From Flavobacterium gillisiae (GTDB lineage Bacteria; Bacteroidota; Bacteroidia; Flavobacteriales; Flavobacteriaceae), in the NCBI RefSeq assembly GCF_900107635.1, contig NZ_FNRD01000005.1, positions 124,001 to 188,000 on the forward strand: a DNA stretch of 64,000 nucleotides. Reading direction: 5' to 3'. The translations under genes and the position numbers were made by a program. Shown here piece after piece: positions 34,651 to 43,494 of this stretch (within the stretch, counting starts at the first letter, position 1; each line of letters begins with the position of its first letter). The notes under the pieces were generated by a model. The model worked only from the letters and a program-made list of their open reading frames with translations. It ran no database searches and was not told the DNA's origin.

Positions 34651-35415
34651 TTATTTATTTAATATGTAGTTTTCTAATTGTTTCAGCGAAATTCTTCCTT
34701 CGTAAATCGCTTTTCCAATGATCGTTCCTTCGCAACCTAATTCGGCTAATCTTGGTAATTCATCAAAGGTCGAAATTCCACCGGAAGCGATTAATTTTAT
34801 TCCTTTGGCTTCTGCCAACTTCTCGACTGCGCTCGAAGTGACATTGCATTCATCAAGAATTTTTTTATATAAATCGAAACTCGGTCCTTCAAGCATTCCA
34901 TCTTTGGCTATATCTGTACAAATAACGTATTGAATCCCTTTAGCTTGATATCCTTGTATAAATGGAATTAAGTCTTCATCAGATTCTTCTAACCAACCTG
35001 ATATCGCTACTTTTTCATTATTAGCATCTGCTCCAAGAATGATTTTATCAGCACCGTATTCTTGAATCCATTTTTCGAATAAGGCTCTATTTTTGATCGC
35101 AATACTTCCGCCGGTAATTTGGTTAGCGCCACTTTCAAAAGCAATTTTCAAGTCGGCATCTGATTTTAATCCACCTCCAAAATCAATCTTTAACTTTGTT
35201 TTAGATGCAATTTGCTCCAATATTTTGTAGTTGACAATCTGACTTGATTTTGCACCGTCAAGATCTACTAAATGTAAATATTCAATTCCGTGCGCTTCAA
35301 ACTCTTTGGCTACTTCTAGCGGATTTTCGTTATAAATTATCTTGGTGTTGTAATCTCCTTTTGACAAGCGAACACATTTTCCGTCGATGATATCTATTGC
35401 TGGTATTATTCTCAT
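34651..35415 (-). CDS. hisA: ProFAR isomerase
   Basis: This 254-aa (beta/alpha)8 barrel catalyses step 4, the Amadori rearrangement of ProFAR to PRFAR. The start [22 protein letters not shown] carries the catalytic Asp8. [12 protein letters not shown] and [11 protein letters not shown] follow, with [15 protein letters not shown] holding the second catalytic Asp and IASGGIST the phosphate loop. It is homologous to HisF and complete. The hisH gene ends 80 bases upstream. Confidence 0.96.
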   Translation of the reverse strand: MRIIPAIDIIDGKCVRLSKGDYNTKIIYNENPLEVAKEFEAHGIEYLHLVDLDGAKSSQIVNYKILEQIASKTKLKIDFGGGLKSDADLKIAFESGANQITGGSIAIKNRALFEKWIQEYGADKIILGADANNEKVAISGWLEESDEDLIPFIQGYQAKGIQYVICTDIAKDGMLEGPSFDLYKKILDECNVTSSAVEKLAEAKGIKLIASGGISTFDELPRLAELGCEGTIIGKAIYEGRISLKQLENYILNK

Positions 35416-35494
35416 TTGATTTTCGATTGTAGATTAACGATTTTTGATTTCAGATTGTAATTGAAATTAATTTTTGCCACTGCCATTAAAATAG

Positions 35495-36076
35495 TTATAA
35501 TTTCAGAAAATTTCCTAGAATTTTCTCTCCCACATCACCACTTTTCTCGGGGTGAAATTGGGTTCCATAAAAATTATCCTTTTTTAAAGCCGATGCATAT
35601 TCCATTTGATAATTAGTTGTGGAAATGGATTCTTCACAATCTGGGGCATAAAAACTATGTACTAAATACATGTATTCGTTTTCAGCGATTCCTTCGAATA
35701 AAGCCGACTTCAAGTTATAAATCTGGTTCCAACCCATTTGTGGCACTTTTACTTTTGAAGTAAATTTAATCACATCTACATCAAAAATCCCCAAACCTTT
35801 GGTATCTCCTTCTTCTGATTTGTTACACATCAATTGCATTCCCAAACAAATTCCTAAAACAGGTTGTTTTAATGTTGGAATTAAACGGTCCAATCCGCTT
35901 GCTAAAAGCATTTTCATCGCTGAACTTGCTTCACCAACTCCTGGAAAAATCACTTTGTCTGCAGCTTTAATTTCCTCAGGGTTGTTACTCAAAATCGCTT
36001 TGAATCCCAATCTTTCGATAGCAAACATAATGCTCTGAATATTTCCTGCCCCGTAATTTATGATTACTATTTTCAT
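35495..36076 (-). CDS. hisH: Imidazole glycerol phosphate synthase, glutaminase subunit
   Basis: This 193-aa class I glutaminase supplies ammonia to HisF. It opens IVIINYGAGNIQSI, has the oxyanion region FPGVGEASSAM, nucleophile Cys in LGICLGMQL (about residue 77) and catalytic His and Glu in GTQFHPEKSG (about 176-178). All triad residues are present. It lies between hisB and hisA. Confidence 0.96.
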   Translation of the reverse strand: MKIVIINYGAGNIQSIMFAIERLGFKAILSNNPEEIKAADKVIFPGVGEASSAMKMLLASGLDRLIPTLKQPVLGICLGMQLMCNKSEEGDTKGLGIFDVDVIKFTSKVKVPQMGWNQIYNLKSALFEGIAENEYMYLVHSFYAPDCEESISTTNYQMEYASALKKDNFYGTQFHPEKSGDVGEKILGNFLKL

Positions 36077-36092
36077 CTATTTTTGTTTCAAG

Positions 36093-36146
36093 TTTAAAGT
36101 TTCAGGTTTAAAGTTATCGTGCTAACTTTAAACCTGAAACTTTAAA
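36093..36146. repeat. Perfect 24-bp inverted repeat in the hisB-hisH spacer
   Basis: The left arm (36093-36116) starts TTTAAAGTTTCAGG and the right arm (36123-36146) is its exact reverse complement, with a six-base loop TCGTGC. There is no T-run on the minus strand, so it does not look like a terminator. A decayed relative lies in the hisG-hisD spacer at 39812-39860. Confidence 0.85.
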
Positions 36147-36154
36147 TAACTTTT

Positions 36155-37291
36155 TTAAAGCATCCCTTTCGTACTTGGCAAAATCATTTTCTCGGTATCG
36201 CGTTTTACGGCTACTTTTATCGCTTTGGCGAAAGCCTTAAAAATTGCCTCAATTTTGTGATGTTCATTTTGTCCTTCCGCTTTGATGTTAATATTTGCTT
36301 TGGCACCATCAGAGAAAGATTTAAAGAAATGCAAAAACATCTCTGTTGGCATTTTACCAACCATCTCACGCTTGAATTCGGTTTCCCAAACCAACCAGTT
36401 TCTACCTCCAAAGTCAATGGCTACTTGCGCTAAGCAGTCATCCATTGGTAAACAAAAACCGTAACGCTCAATCCCTAGCTTGTTTCCTAATGCTTTCGCA
36501 AAAACTTCGCCTAAGGCAATCGCAGTATCTTCAATTGTGTGATGTTCGTCCACTTCTAAATCCCCTTTTACAAGGATTTCTAAGTCCATTTGTCCATGGC
36601 GCGCAATTTGATCTAGCATATGATCAAAAAAAGCAATCCCAGTTTCAATTTTGCTTTTCCCTGTTCCATCTAGATTTAAATTGATGTAAATATCTGTTTC
36701 ATTGGTTTTTCTCGAAATTGTAGCCGAACGTGCTTCTAATTTCAAAAACTCATATATTTCTTTCCAGTCCGTTGATTGTAATGTAATGACATCATTTAAT
36801 TCTTCACGCTTAGAAGCGATTTCTGTACTTCCCGCACCTTCACTCACGTTCATAAAAATAGCTTTTGCACCTAGGTTTTTAGCTAATTCTACATCTGTCA
36901 AACGATCTCCTAGTACAAATGAGTTAACCAAATCATAAGCTGGATTGTCAATATATTTTGTCAACATTCCCGTTCTTGGTTTGCGTGTTGGTGCATTATC
37001 TTCTGGAAAAGAACGATCCACAAAAATATCATCAAAAAGAACGCCTTCATTTTCGAAAGCTCTTAGAATGAAATTCTGCGTTGGCCAAAACGTATCTTCT
37101 GGAAAACTATCCGTTCCCAATCCGTCTTGATTCGTCACCATAACCAATTCGTATTCTAATTCCTTAGCGATTTTAGCTAAATATTGAAATGCTTTTGGAT
37201 AAAATTCTAATTTATCTAAGCTATCTAATTGATACCCTTCTGGTTCTAAAACCATAGTTCCGTCACGGTCTATAAAAAGTACTTTTTTCAT
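36155..37291 (-). CDS. hisB: Bifunctional histidinol-phosphatase / imidazoleglycerol-phosphate dehydratase
   Basis: This 378-aa fusion catalyses steps 6 and 8. The N-terminal HAD phosphatase has DRDGT (8-12, nucleophile Asp8), MVTNQDGLG and [15 protein letters not shown]. The C-terminal dehydratase (from about residue 190) has the manganese-binding motifs [22 protein letters not shown] and [12 protein letters not shown]. The fused form is shared by Gammaproteobacteria and Bacteroidota. The protein appears complete. Confidence 0.96.
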   Translation of the reverse strand: MKKVLFIDRDGTMVLEPEGYQLDSLDKLEFYPKAFQYLAKIAKELEYELVMVTNQDGLGTDSFPEDTFWPTQNFILRAFENEGVLFDDIFVDRSFPEDNAPTRKPRTGMLTKYIDNPAYDLVNSFVLGDRLTDVELAKNLGAKAIFMNVSEGAGSTEIASKREELNDVITLQSTDWKEIYEFLKLEARSATISRKTNETDIYINLNLDGTGKSKIETGIAFFDHMLDQIARHGQMDLEILVKGDLEVDEHHTIEDTAIALGEVFAKALGNKLGIERYGFCLPMDDCLAQVAIDFGGRNWLVWETEFKREMVGKMPTEMFLHFFKSFSDGAKANINIKAEGQNEHHKIEAIFKAFAKAIKVAVKRDTEKMILPSTKGML

Positions 37292-37307
37292 TTGTTATGA
37301 TTTAAAA

Positions 37308-37473
37308 AAAACACAAATTTCATAGATTTTCACGAATTGAAAATCACTAAAATTCTATTTTTTTGAGTTTTATTTTTTTACTATTTTACTAAAACAATAT
37401 ATTGTTTTTAATAACTAAACTTTTAAAATAACACTATTTAAAAATCAGTGCTAATCTGTGAAATCTGTGTTTT
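37308..37473. repeat. Imperfect inverted repeat filling the hisC-hisB spacer
   Basis: The left arm AAACACAAATTTCATAGATT (37308-37327, continuing CACGAATT) matches the reverse complement of the right arm (37441-37473), AAACACAGATTTCACAGATT. The interior is AT-rich and contains no gene. The ACACAGATTTCACAGATT form is, from memory, common between Flavobacterium genes. Confidence 0.6.
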
Positions 37474-38521
37474 AAATTGATTTTAAAACCTCCATTAACT
37501 TCTTGTTTTCTTCTGCTGTACCAATAGTCAAACGTAAGGTGTTTTCACATAAAGGTTGCGTTGTTCGGTTCCGAATCACGATTCCTTTTTGAATTAGTTC
37601 ATTATACCTCTTATTGGCATCATCCACTTTAATCAAAACAAAATTAGCTTCTGTCGGATAAATTTTTGATACAAAATTAACTTCATTTAATACTTTAAGT
37701 AAATCGTCTCTTTGTATTACAATTGAGTCTATTTCTAATTGTATTTTTTCTTTATCAGCTAATCTTTCTAATGCTCTCTGTTGTGTTAACTCATTCACAT
37801 TATAAGGTGGCTTTATTTTGTTTAAAACCGAAATGATAGCTGCAGATGCATAGCAAATCCCTAAACGAATTCCTGCTAAACCATATGCTTTTGATAAAGT
37901 TTGTGTAATGATTAAATTAGGATATTCGTCCAATTCATTTAACCAACTTTGCTTTTTTGAGAAATCAATATACGCTTCGTCAATTACTACTAATCCCTTA
38001 AAATTTTGAAGCAAAGTAACCACACTTTCATCATCAAATGAATTTCCTGTAGGGTTATTCGGCGAACACAAAAAGATCATTTTTGTATTTCTATCAACCG
38101 CTTCTAAAATCGCATCAATCTCAGGTTGGAAATCTGTAGACAATAAAACTTCTCTGTTTTCAACTGCGTTAATATTAGCCAATACGCTATACATTCCATA
38201 TGTTGGTGGCAAAGTAATTACGTTATCTGTTTTAGGTTCGCAAAAAGCCCTGAACAATAGATCCAATACTTCGTCGCTTCCATTACCTAATAAAACTTGG
38301 TCTACTTTCAGGTTTCTTTGTTTAGCCAAAACTGCTTTTACGCTGCTTTGTTGCGGATCAGGATAACGATTCACTCCATTTTGATATGGATTTTCATTGG
38401 CATCCAAAAATATCATTTGAGCAACATCAAAATCTTTGAATTCATCACGCGCCGATGAATACGGCTTCATGGTTTTAACGTTCTCACGAACTAAATTATT
38501 TATGTCGAAACTATTTTCCAT
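37472..38521 (-). CDS. hisC: Histidinol-phosphate aminotransferase
   Basis: This 349-aa PLP enzyme (fold type I) catalyses step 7. The signature sequences are FLDANENPYQNGVNRYPDP, LGNGSDEVLDLLFRAF, LCSPNNPTGN, VVIDEAYIDF and the PLP-binding Lys in TQTLSKAYGLAGIRLG (near residue 209). The start overlaps the end of hisD by 11 bases, indicating translational coupling. Confidence 0.95.
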   Translation of the reverse strand: MENSFDINNLVRENVKTMKPYSSARDEFKDFDVAQMIFLDANENPYQNGVNRYPDPQQSSVKAVLAKQRNLKVDQVLLGNGSDEVLDLLFRAFCEPKTDNVITLPPTYGMYSVLANINAVENREVLLSTDFQPEIDAILEAVDRNTKMIFLCSPNNPTGNSFDDESVVTLLQNFKGLVVIDEAYIDFSKKQSWLNELDEYPNLIITQTLSKAYGLAGIRLGICYASAAIISVLNKIKPPYNVNELTQQRALERLADKEKIQLEIDSIVIQRDDLLKVLNEVNFVSKIYPTEANFVLIKVDDANKRYNELIQKGIVIRNRTTQPLCENTLRLTIGTAEENKKLMEVLKSI

Positions 38522-39803
38522 CTTTAATCGCTTTTAATCGTAATGTCACTGCATTTTTGTGTGCTTGCAAGCCTTCCGCTTCTGCCATCACTTCAATCGC
38601 TTTTCCAATATTTTTAATTCCTACTTCAGAAATCTTCTGAAAAGTCATCGATTTTGTAAAACTATCTAAGTTTACACCGCTATAATTTTTAGCATAACCA
38701 TTTGTTGGTAAAGTATGATTGGTTCCAGAAGCATAATCTCCAGCACTTTCAGGCGTGTAATTCCCTATAAAAATAGAGCCTGCATTTTCGATTCCATCAA
38801 TATAAAAATCATCTGATGATGTACAAACTATAAAATGTTCTGGTCCGTATTCATTGATTAAATCCAAAGCGATTTGGTTATTTTCGACAAAAATCAACTT
38901 TGAATTAGCAATTGCTTTTTCGGCAATTTCTTTTCGAGGTAGCGCTTCTAATTGAATTTGAATCTCTTCTTCAACAGCATCGATTAATTTTTTTGAAGTT
39001 GAAACCAAAATCACTTGACTATCCGTACCGTGTTCTGCTTGAGACAATAAATCGGAAGCTACAAATGAAGGAACTGCGCTATCATCTGCAACAACCAATA
39101 ATTCAGATGGTCCAGCAGGCATATCAATTGCTACACCAAACTGTGTTGCTAATTGTTTCGCTACGGTTACAAATTGATTTCCTGGTCCGAAAATTTTATA
39201 TACTTTAGGAATTGTTTCCGTTCCAAAAGTCATTGCAGCGATAGCTTGTATCCCTCCTACTTTTAAAATTTTAGTAACTCCACATAAATTGGCAGCATAT
39301 AAAATTGCTGGATTTATATTTCCTTTTTTATCTGGTGGTGAACACAAAACAATTTCTTTACAACCTGCAATATTTGCAGGAACAGCCAACATTAAAACGG
39401 TTGAAAACAAAGGCGCTGTTCCGCCTGGAATGTATAAACCAATCTTTTGAATTGGTCTTTTTTCTTGCCAACATTCAACTCCTGCAACCGTTTCAACGGC
39501 TACTCTTGCTGTTTTTTGAGCAGCATGAAACTTTTCGATATTGTTTTTAGCTAATTGAATTGCTTCTTTCAATTCTGTCGAAACAGCAGCAACAGCGGTT
39601 TCAATTTCAGCTTTGGTCACTTCTAATTTATCGATGGCAACACCGTCAAATAGAGAAGTATATTTGGCTACAGCCTCATCTCCTTTTTTTTGAACTTCCT
39701 TAAAAATTTCTTTTACCGTTAGTTCGATATCGTCTACCGTTTTTGTAGGTCTTTCTAGTATTTCAGACCAAGTTTCCGGCGTTGGGTTGTATATTTTATT
39801 CAT
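38511..39803 (-). CDS. hisD: Histidinol dehydrogenase
   Basis: This 430-aa zinc- and NAD-dependent enzyme catalyses the last two oxidations to histidine. Motifs are GLYIPGGTAPLFSTVLMLAVPA, GGIQAIAAMTFGTETIPKV, GPGNQFVTVAK, MPAGPSELLVVADDSA, SQAEHGTDSQ and the metal-site segments GPEHF and AGDYASGTNHTLPT. It appears complete and normal in length. Confidence 0.97.
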   Translation of the reverse strand: MNKIYNPTPETWSEILERPTKTVDDIELTVKEIFKEVQKKGDEAVAKYTSLFDGVAIDKLEVTKAEIETAVAAVSTELKEAIQLAKNNIEKFHAAQKTARVAVETVAGVECWQEKRPIQKIGLYIPGGTAPLFSTVLMLAVPANIAGCKEIVLCSPPDKKGNINPAILYAANLCGVTKILKVGGIQAIAAMTFGTETIPKVYKIFGPGNQFVTVAKQLATQFGVAIDMPAGPSELLVVADDSAVPSFVASDLLSQAEHGTDSQVILVSTSKKLIDAVEEEIQIQLEALPRKEIAEKAIANSKLIFVENNQIALDLINEYGPEHFIVCTSSDDFYIDGIENAGSIFIGNYTPESAGDYASGTNHTLPTNGYAKNYSGVNLDSFTKSMTFQKISEVGIKNIGKAIEVMAEAEGLQAHKNAVTLRLKAIKDGK

Positions 39804-39811
39804 AAATTATA

Positions 39812-39860
39812 GTTTGAAGTTTAAGGTTTAAAGTTAGTCATAGTATAAGAAACTTTAAAG
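39812..39860. repeat. Decayed palindromic repeat in the hisG-hisD spacer
   Basis: AGTTTAAGGTTTAAAGTTA and, about 15 bases later, GAAACTTTAAAG match the two arms of the perfect palindrome in the hisB-hisH spacer, with a deletion in the right arm. It appears to be a second, older copy of the same unit. Confidence 0.55.
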
Positions 39861-39895
39861 CGCTTAATACTTATGAATTACTACTTAAAACTTAA

Positions 39896-40753
39896 TTAAA
39901 GTACCATTTTCTCAATTGGACAAATCAAAATCCCTTCGGCACCAGCGTCTTTCAACTGGTCAATTACATCCCAAAAAGTGTCTTTATCTATTACCGAGTG
40001 TACACTACTCCATCCTTCTTGTGCTAAAGGCAATACCGTTAAACTACGTAAAACAGGAAGGATTTTACCAACTTCCTCAATTTTATCATTTGGCACATTC
40101 ATCAAAATATATTTTGATCTACGCGCTCTTAAAACTGATTCTATTCTGAATTTTAGGGTGTCGATTAATTTTTGAACTTCTGGAGTCACTTTTGGAGAAA
40201 CCGCTAAAACTGCTTCACTTTTGTAGATAATCTCTACTTCCTTCAAATTGTTTTTAAACAAGGTACTTCCGCTGGAAACAATATCTACAATGGCATCTGC
40301 AAGACCAATATTAGGAGCAATCTCCACAGAACCTGAAATTTGGTGAATGTCAACTGTTACTCCAAAAGAATTGAAATATTCAATTACGGTGTTGGGGTAA
40401 GAGGTTGCAATACGTAGTCCGTTTAAATCTTGAATCGAATTATATTCGAATGTTTTAGGAACAGCAACTGAAACTTTACACTTAGAAAAACCTAATTTTT
40501 GAACTACTTGAATTCCTTTCCCTTTTTCGACTAATAAATTATCTCCAACAATGGCGATGTCTACCACACCATCAATTAAGTATTGAGGAATATCTGAATT
40601 TCTTAAATATAAAACTTCTAATGGGAAATTTGATGCTTCGGCCTTTAATTGATCAATACCGTTATTGATAGAAATTCCGCAATCTTTAAGGATTTGAATG
40701 CTTTCTTCGTTTAAGCGTCCTGATTTTTGAATTGCAATTTTTAATGTACTCAT
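39896..40753 (-). CDS. hisG: ATP phosphoribosyltransferase, long form
   Basis: This 285-aa enzyme commits ATP and PRPP to histidine synthesis. It begins LKIAIQKSGRLNEESIQIL. The PRPP loop is in DIVSSGSTLFKNNLKEVE. The length and C-terminal domain (from about residue 210: YILMNVPNDKIEEVGKILPVLRSLTVLPLAQEGWSSVHSVI) mark the long, histidine-feedback-regulated form that needs no HisZ. It is the first gene of the operon, about 50 bases after an attenuator hairpin. Confidence 0.97.
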   Translation of the reverse strand: MSTLKIAIQKSGRLNEESIQILKDCGISINNGIDQLKAEASNFPLEVLYLRNSDIPQYLIDGVVDIAIVGDNLLVEKGKGIQVVQKLGFSKCKVSVAVPKTFEYNSIQDLNGLRIATSYPNTVIEYFNSFGVTVDIHQISGSVEIAPNIGLADAIVDIVSSGSTLFKNNLKEVEIIYKSEAVLAVSPKVTPEVQKLIDTLKFRIESVLRARRSKYILMNVPNDKIEEVGKILPVLRSLTVLPLAQEGWSSVHSVIDKDTFWDVIDQLKDAGAEGILICPIEKMVL

Positions 40754-40804
40754 TGTAATGTTTTTTAGTTTGTTTATAATATTATGTTTGAGTACAAAGG
40801 ATAT

Positions 40805-40842
40805 TAAATAAAAAACCCGTTTGATGTACTCAAACGGGTTTT
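40805..40842 (-). terminator. Attenuator terminator of the his operon
   Basis: On the minus strand AAAACCCGTTTGA pairs perfectly with TCAAACGGGTTTT (13 bp, five-base loop) and a T-rich tract follows. It lies between the leader peptide and hisG. CGTTTGAG of its 5' arm can instead pair with CTCAAGCG inside the leader peptide gene (eight pairs, one G-U), forming an antiterminator. Confidence 0.88.
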
Positions 40843-40869
40843 AAAATATGATGACTTACAACCATATCG

Positions 40870-40929
40870 TTAACACATCGCTTGAGAGCAATAATGGAAA
40901 TGATGATGATGTAATTGTATTGTGAACAT
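40870..40929 (-). CDS. hisL: Histidine operon leader peptide
   Basis: This short frame encodes MFTIQLHHHHFHYCSQAMC, 19 residues, of which residues 7-10 and 12 are His. It starts about 26 bases after a TAnnTTTG promoter box and ends about 28 bases before the attenuator hairpin. If charged His-tRNA is scarce the ribosome would stall on the His run and leave CTCAAGCG (codons 14-17) free to pair with the terminator 5' arm. If not, the ribosome covers that sequence and the terminator forms. This is the classic his attenuation logic, read from sequence. Confidence 0.88.
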   Translation of the reverse strand: MFTIQLHHHHFHYCSQAMC

Positions 40930-40954
40930 AATTTTTGTTGTTTTTTTACTGTTG

Positions 40955-40962
40955 CAAATATA
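40955..40962 (-). promoter_or_regulatory. -7 promoter box of the his operon
   Basis: On the minus strand this is TATATTTG, an exact TAnnTTTG match 26 bases before the leader peptide ATG. No clear TTG -33 element is seen. Confidence 0.6.
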
Positions 40963-41032
40963 AAAGCTTTTTTCATTAAAAAGCTATTTTTAGTTTAACT
41001 TAATGTTGTTTTTTTGTTAAAAAACAATGTCC

Positions 41033-41536
41033 TTAGTTTTCGTCCGTAGCATTTTCTGAATTGGAATTTACGTTTTCAACAGCTGAATTCACAGTATTAT
41101 CACGAATTTCAGTATGACGTATTTCTCCTCCTGACGTTCCCACACTTGAACCTAAAACCGCAGCACCTATCGCTAAAACGAGCGTAATATAAGATGCGAT
41201 TTTAGAAAATTTATGGTTTTTTAAACTTGTGTATAGTGCTACTAAACTAAAGATACCTGTAGCATATAATAGCAAGGCTAGCTTTTCAGCTAATTCTTCA
41301 TGTTTATGAATGATTTGTTTACCAATATTCGGCATATCTTCGACCATTTCTTCCGCTCCTTCTCCAGTAGACATGCTTATAAATGCAAAAATAGCGGCAA
41401 AAACCAATAATACGTAAGCCGTATTTTTGACTGAATTGTTTTTTAAAACCAATCCAGCAATTAAAATTCCCAAACCAAAAATTGTTCCGATAATAGGGAA
41501 ATGGTTTACTACTAAGTGTAAATGTGCGTCGTTCAT
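41033..41536 (-). CDS. Small membrane protein, DUF2231-like
   Basis: This 167-aa protein has four hydrophobic helices beginning HLHLVVNHFPIIGTIFGLGILIAGLVL, a pattern I associate with DUF2231-type and related heme- or metal-associated membrane proteins. The His residues at its start (HLHLVVNH) could bind heme or metal. A Ser/Asn/Glu-rich tail ends the protein. It is the last gene of the metal-efflux run, 25 bases after the VIT transporter. Function is unproven. Confidence 0.65.
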   Translation of the reverse strand: MNDAHLHLVVNHFPIIGTIFGLGILIAGLVLKNNSVKNTAYVLLVFAAIFAFISMSTGEGAEEMVEDMPNIGKQIIHKHEELAEKLALLLYATGIFSLVALYTSLKNHKFSKIASYITLVLAIGAAVLGSSVGTSGGEIRHTEIRDNTVNSAVENVNSNSENATDEN

Positions 41537-41561
41537 AATTACTATTTTTAAAATTGTTTAT

Positions 41562-42287
41562 TTAAATTTTCACACCAAACAGGTAACCGACCCATGCAGA
41601 CAGTCCCATTGCAATTGTACCCCAAATTGTAATTCTTATAATTGCTTTCGAGATGCTTGAACCACCTGTTTTTGCCGACATTGCTCCTAATATGATAAGA
41701 AACAAAATTGTTGATCCATACAGCCAATATTCCATGCCTTTAACTGGTGCAAAAAGCACTACCAATAGAGGTAAAACACCACCAATACTAAAGGAAGCTC
41801 CAGATGCCAATGCCGCCTGTATTGGATTTGCCTGACTAATTTCATTGATTCCTAATTCATCTCTTATATGTGCCGCTAAAGCATCTATTTTTGTCAACTC
41901 AATAGCTACTTGCATTGCCGTTTCTTTTTTAAGTCCTCGTTTTTCATAAATTTGAGCTAATATATGCAATTCTTCTACCGGCATTTCTCTAAGTTCTACT
42001 TTTTCTCGCTCAATGTCTGCCTTTTCAGTATCGGTCTGTGAACTGACAGACACATACTCACCAGCGGCCATGGATAAAGCACCTGCAACCAGCCCAGCAA
42101 CGGTTGCCAAAATAATTGGCTCTCTGCTTGTACTTGCAGCAGCTATCCCAATTGCTAAACTTGAAATAGAAATGATACCGTCATTTGCTCCAAGTACTGC
42201 CGCTCTAAGCCAATTGCTACGATGAATGTAATGATTGTCTAAATAGTTATCAATTGTTATTGTAGACTTACTGTTTTCGTTTGTCAT
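41562..42287 (-). CDS. VIT1/CCC1-family transporter
   Basis: This 241-aa membrane protein belongs to the vacuolar iron transporter family: RSNWLRAAVLGANDGIISISSLAIGIAAAS (helix 1) and VAGLVAGALSMAAGEYVSVSSQTDTEKADIERE, then a cytoplasmic acidic/metal-binding loop and three further helices. Such proteins move Fe2+ or Mn2+ out of the cytoplasm, and some lack clear metal selectivity. It lies 78 bases after the RND adaptor gene, so it likely joins the metal-stress response of this operon. Confidence 0.88.
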   Translation of the reverse strand: MTNENSKSTITIDNYLDNHYIHRSNWLRAAVLGANDGIISISSLAIGIAAASTSREPIILATVAGLVAGALSMAAGEYVSVSSQTDTEKADIEREKVELREMPVEELHILAQIYEKRGLKKETAMQVAIELTKIDALAAHIRDELGINEISQANPIQAALASGASFSIGGVLPLLVVLFAPVKGMEYWLYGSTILFLIILGAMSAKTGGSSISKAIIRITIWGTIAMGLSAWVGYLFGVKI

Positions 42288-42365
42288 AAAATTTCACTTA
42301 ATGTATCGTTTTCTTTACCACTTTAATATTACAACCTAGTTATTTATTAAATCTATAATTTCGAA

Positions 42366-43484
42366 TTAATTAGCGACATCAAAAACGCCTTTTGTTAAAA
42401 TTTTAGAAGAAGAATCAATTTGATTATCAGGAATAATTTCAACATATTTCTCTGACTTCTCTCCTATTTTGACCGCAATCTTTTTAAAGGAATAATTGTC
42501 ATTTTTTTCTTCCTTTAATAAAAGTACGAAATTTTTGTCGTTCTCCGTAATTAATGCTTCTGTTGGGATTGCCAGTCCTTTTTTAGAATCTACTACAATA
42601 GCTGCTTCCACAAACATTCCGGTGATTAATCGTTGTTTCATATTGTCATCTAAATGCCCGTGAACGTTAATTGTTCTGTCATTTCCTTCAATAGACTTCC
42701 CTACCAAATGTACCTTAGCATGGAAAACTTCTGTTGTAGCTTCTGGCACCGTAAAATTGATGTCCTGATCCACTTTTACTTTTAAGATGTCCTTTTCGAA
42801 TACATTCAATTCTAAATGCAAATGATCCGTTTCAATAATTTCAAGCATCACATCTGAAGGCGCAACATACATCCCCACATTGGCATTCATTATCACGATA
42901 TCACCAGCAATAGGCGCATAAATCGTAATTATCGAAGTCAATTTACCATTTTCGACGTTTATAGGATTAATGTTTAACATCTGCAATTTAGCTCTTAAAC
43001 TTTGATACATTGCTTTTGCTCTGCGATACTCACTTTCTGCTTTTAGGTAATTTTTTTGAGAAGTAATTTTTTCATCAAACAATGTCTTTTGACGCTCGTA
43101 TTCGGATTTTAAATATTTAATTTGCTCCGCTACTTCCAAATAGTCTTTTTGAATATCAAGAAACTCTGTGTTTTCTAAAGTCAATAATGCTTGTCCTTTT
43201 CTCACTTTATCACCTACTAATAACGTAGTTGCTTTAATGTTTCCTCCAACGAAAGTAGTTACTTTGGCTCTGTTTTGAGGGGGGACATCTATTTTTCCAG
43301 CTGTTTTTACAGTTACTTCAAAATCTTGTTCCGTAGGACTTCCCATTTCCATTGCCGAAGATTTAAATTGCGGTAAAGTAACCGTAACCATCGTATCATC
43401 AGTAGTTATTGGCTCTTCTGTTTTAGCTTCCTTACATGAAAACAGAACGATTGACAAGGCGAGTATATATAGTGTTTTTTTCAT
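42366..43484 (-). CDS. RND efflux periplasmic adaptor (lipoprotein)
   Basis: This 372-aa membrane fusion protein begins with a lipoprotein signal, MKKTLYILALSIVLFSCKEAK, with Cys at 17. The biotinyl-lipoyl half-motifs GGNIKATTLLVGDKVRKGQALLTLEN and APIAGDIVIMNANVGMYV flank a coiled-coil hairpin (EVAEQIKYLKSEYERQKTLFDE...). It links the inner-membrane pump to the outer-membrane part. It starts ten bases after the pump gene. Unlike CusB it shows no Met-rich N-terminus, which fits divalent metals. Confidence 0.9.
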   Translation of the reverse strand: MKKTLYILALSIVLFSCKEAKTEEPITTDDTMVTVTLPQFKSSAMEMGSPTEQDFEVTVKTAGKIDVPPQNRAKVTTFVGGNIKATTLLVGDKVRKGQALLTLENTEFLDIQKDYLEVAEQIKYLKSEYERQKTLFDEKITSQKNYLKAESEYRRAKAMYQSLRAKLQMLNINPINVENGKLTSIITIYAPIAGDIVIMNANVGMYVAPSDVMLEIIETDHLHLELNVFEKDILKVKVDQDINFTVPEATTEVFHAKVHLVGKSIEGNDRTINVHGHLDDNMKQRLITGMFVEAAIVVDSKKGLAIPTEALITENDKNFVLLLKEEKNDNYSFKKIAVKIGEKSEKYVEIIPDNQIDSSSKILTKGVFDVAN

Positions 43485-43494
43485 TTTTTAGGTT

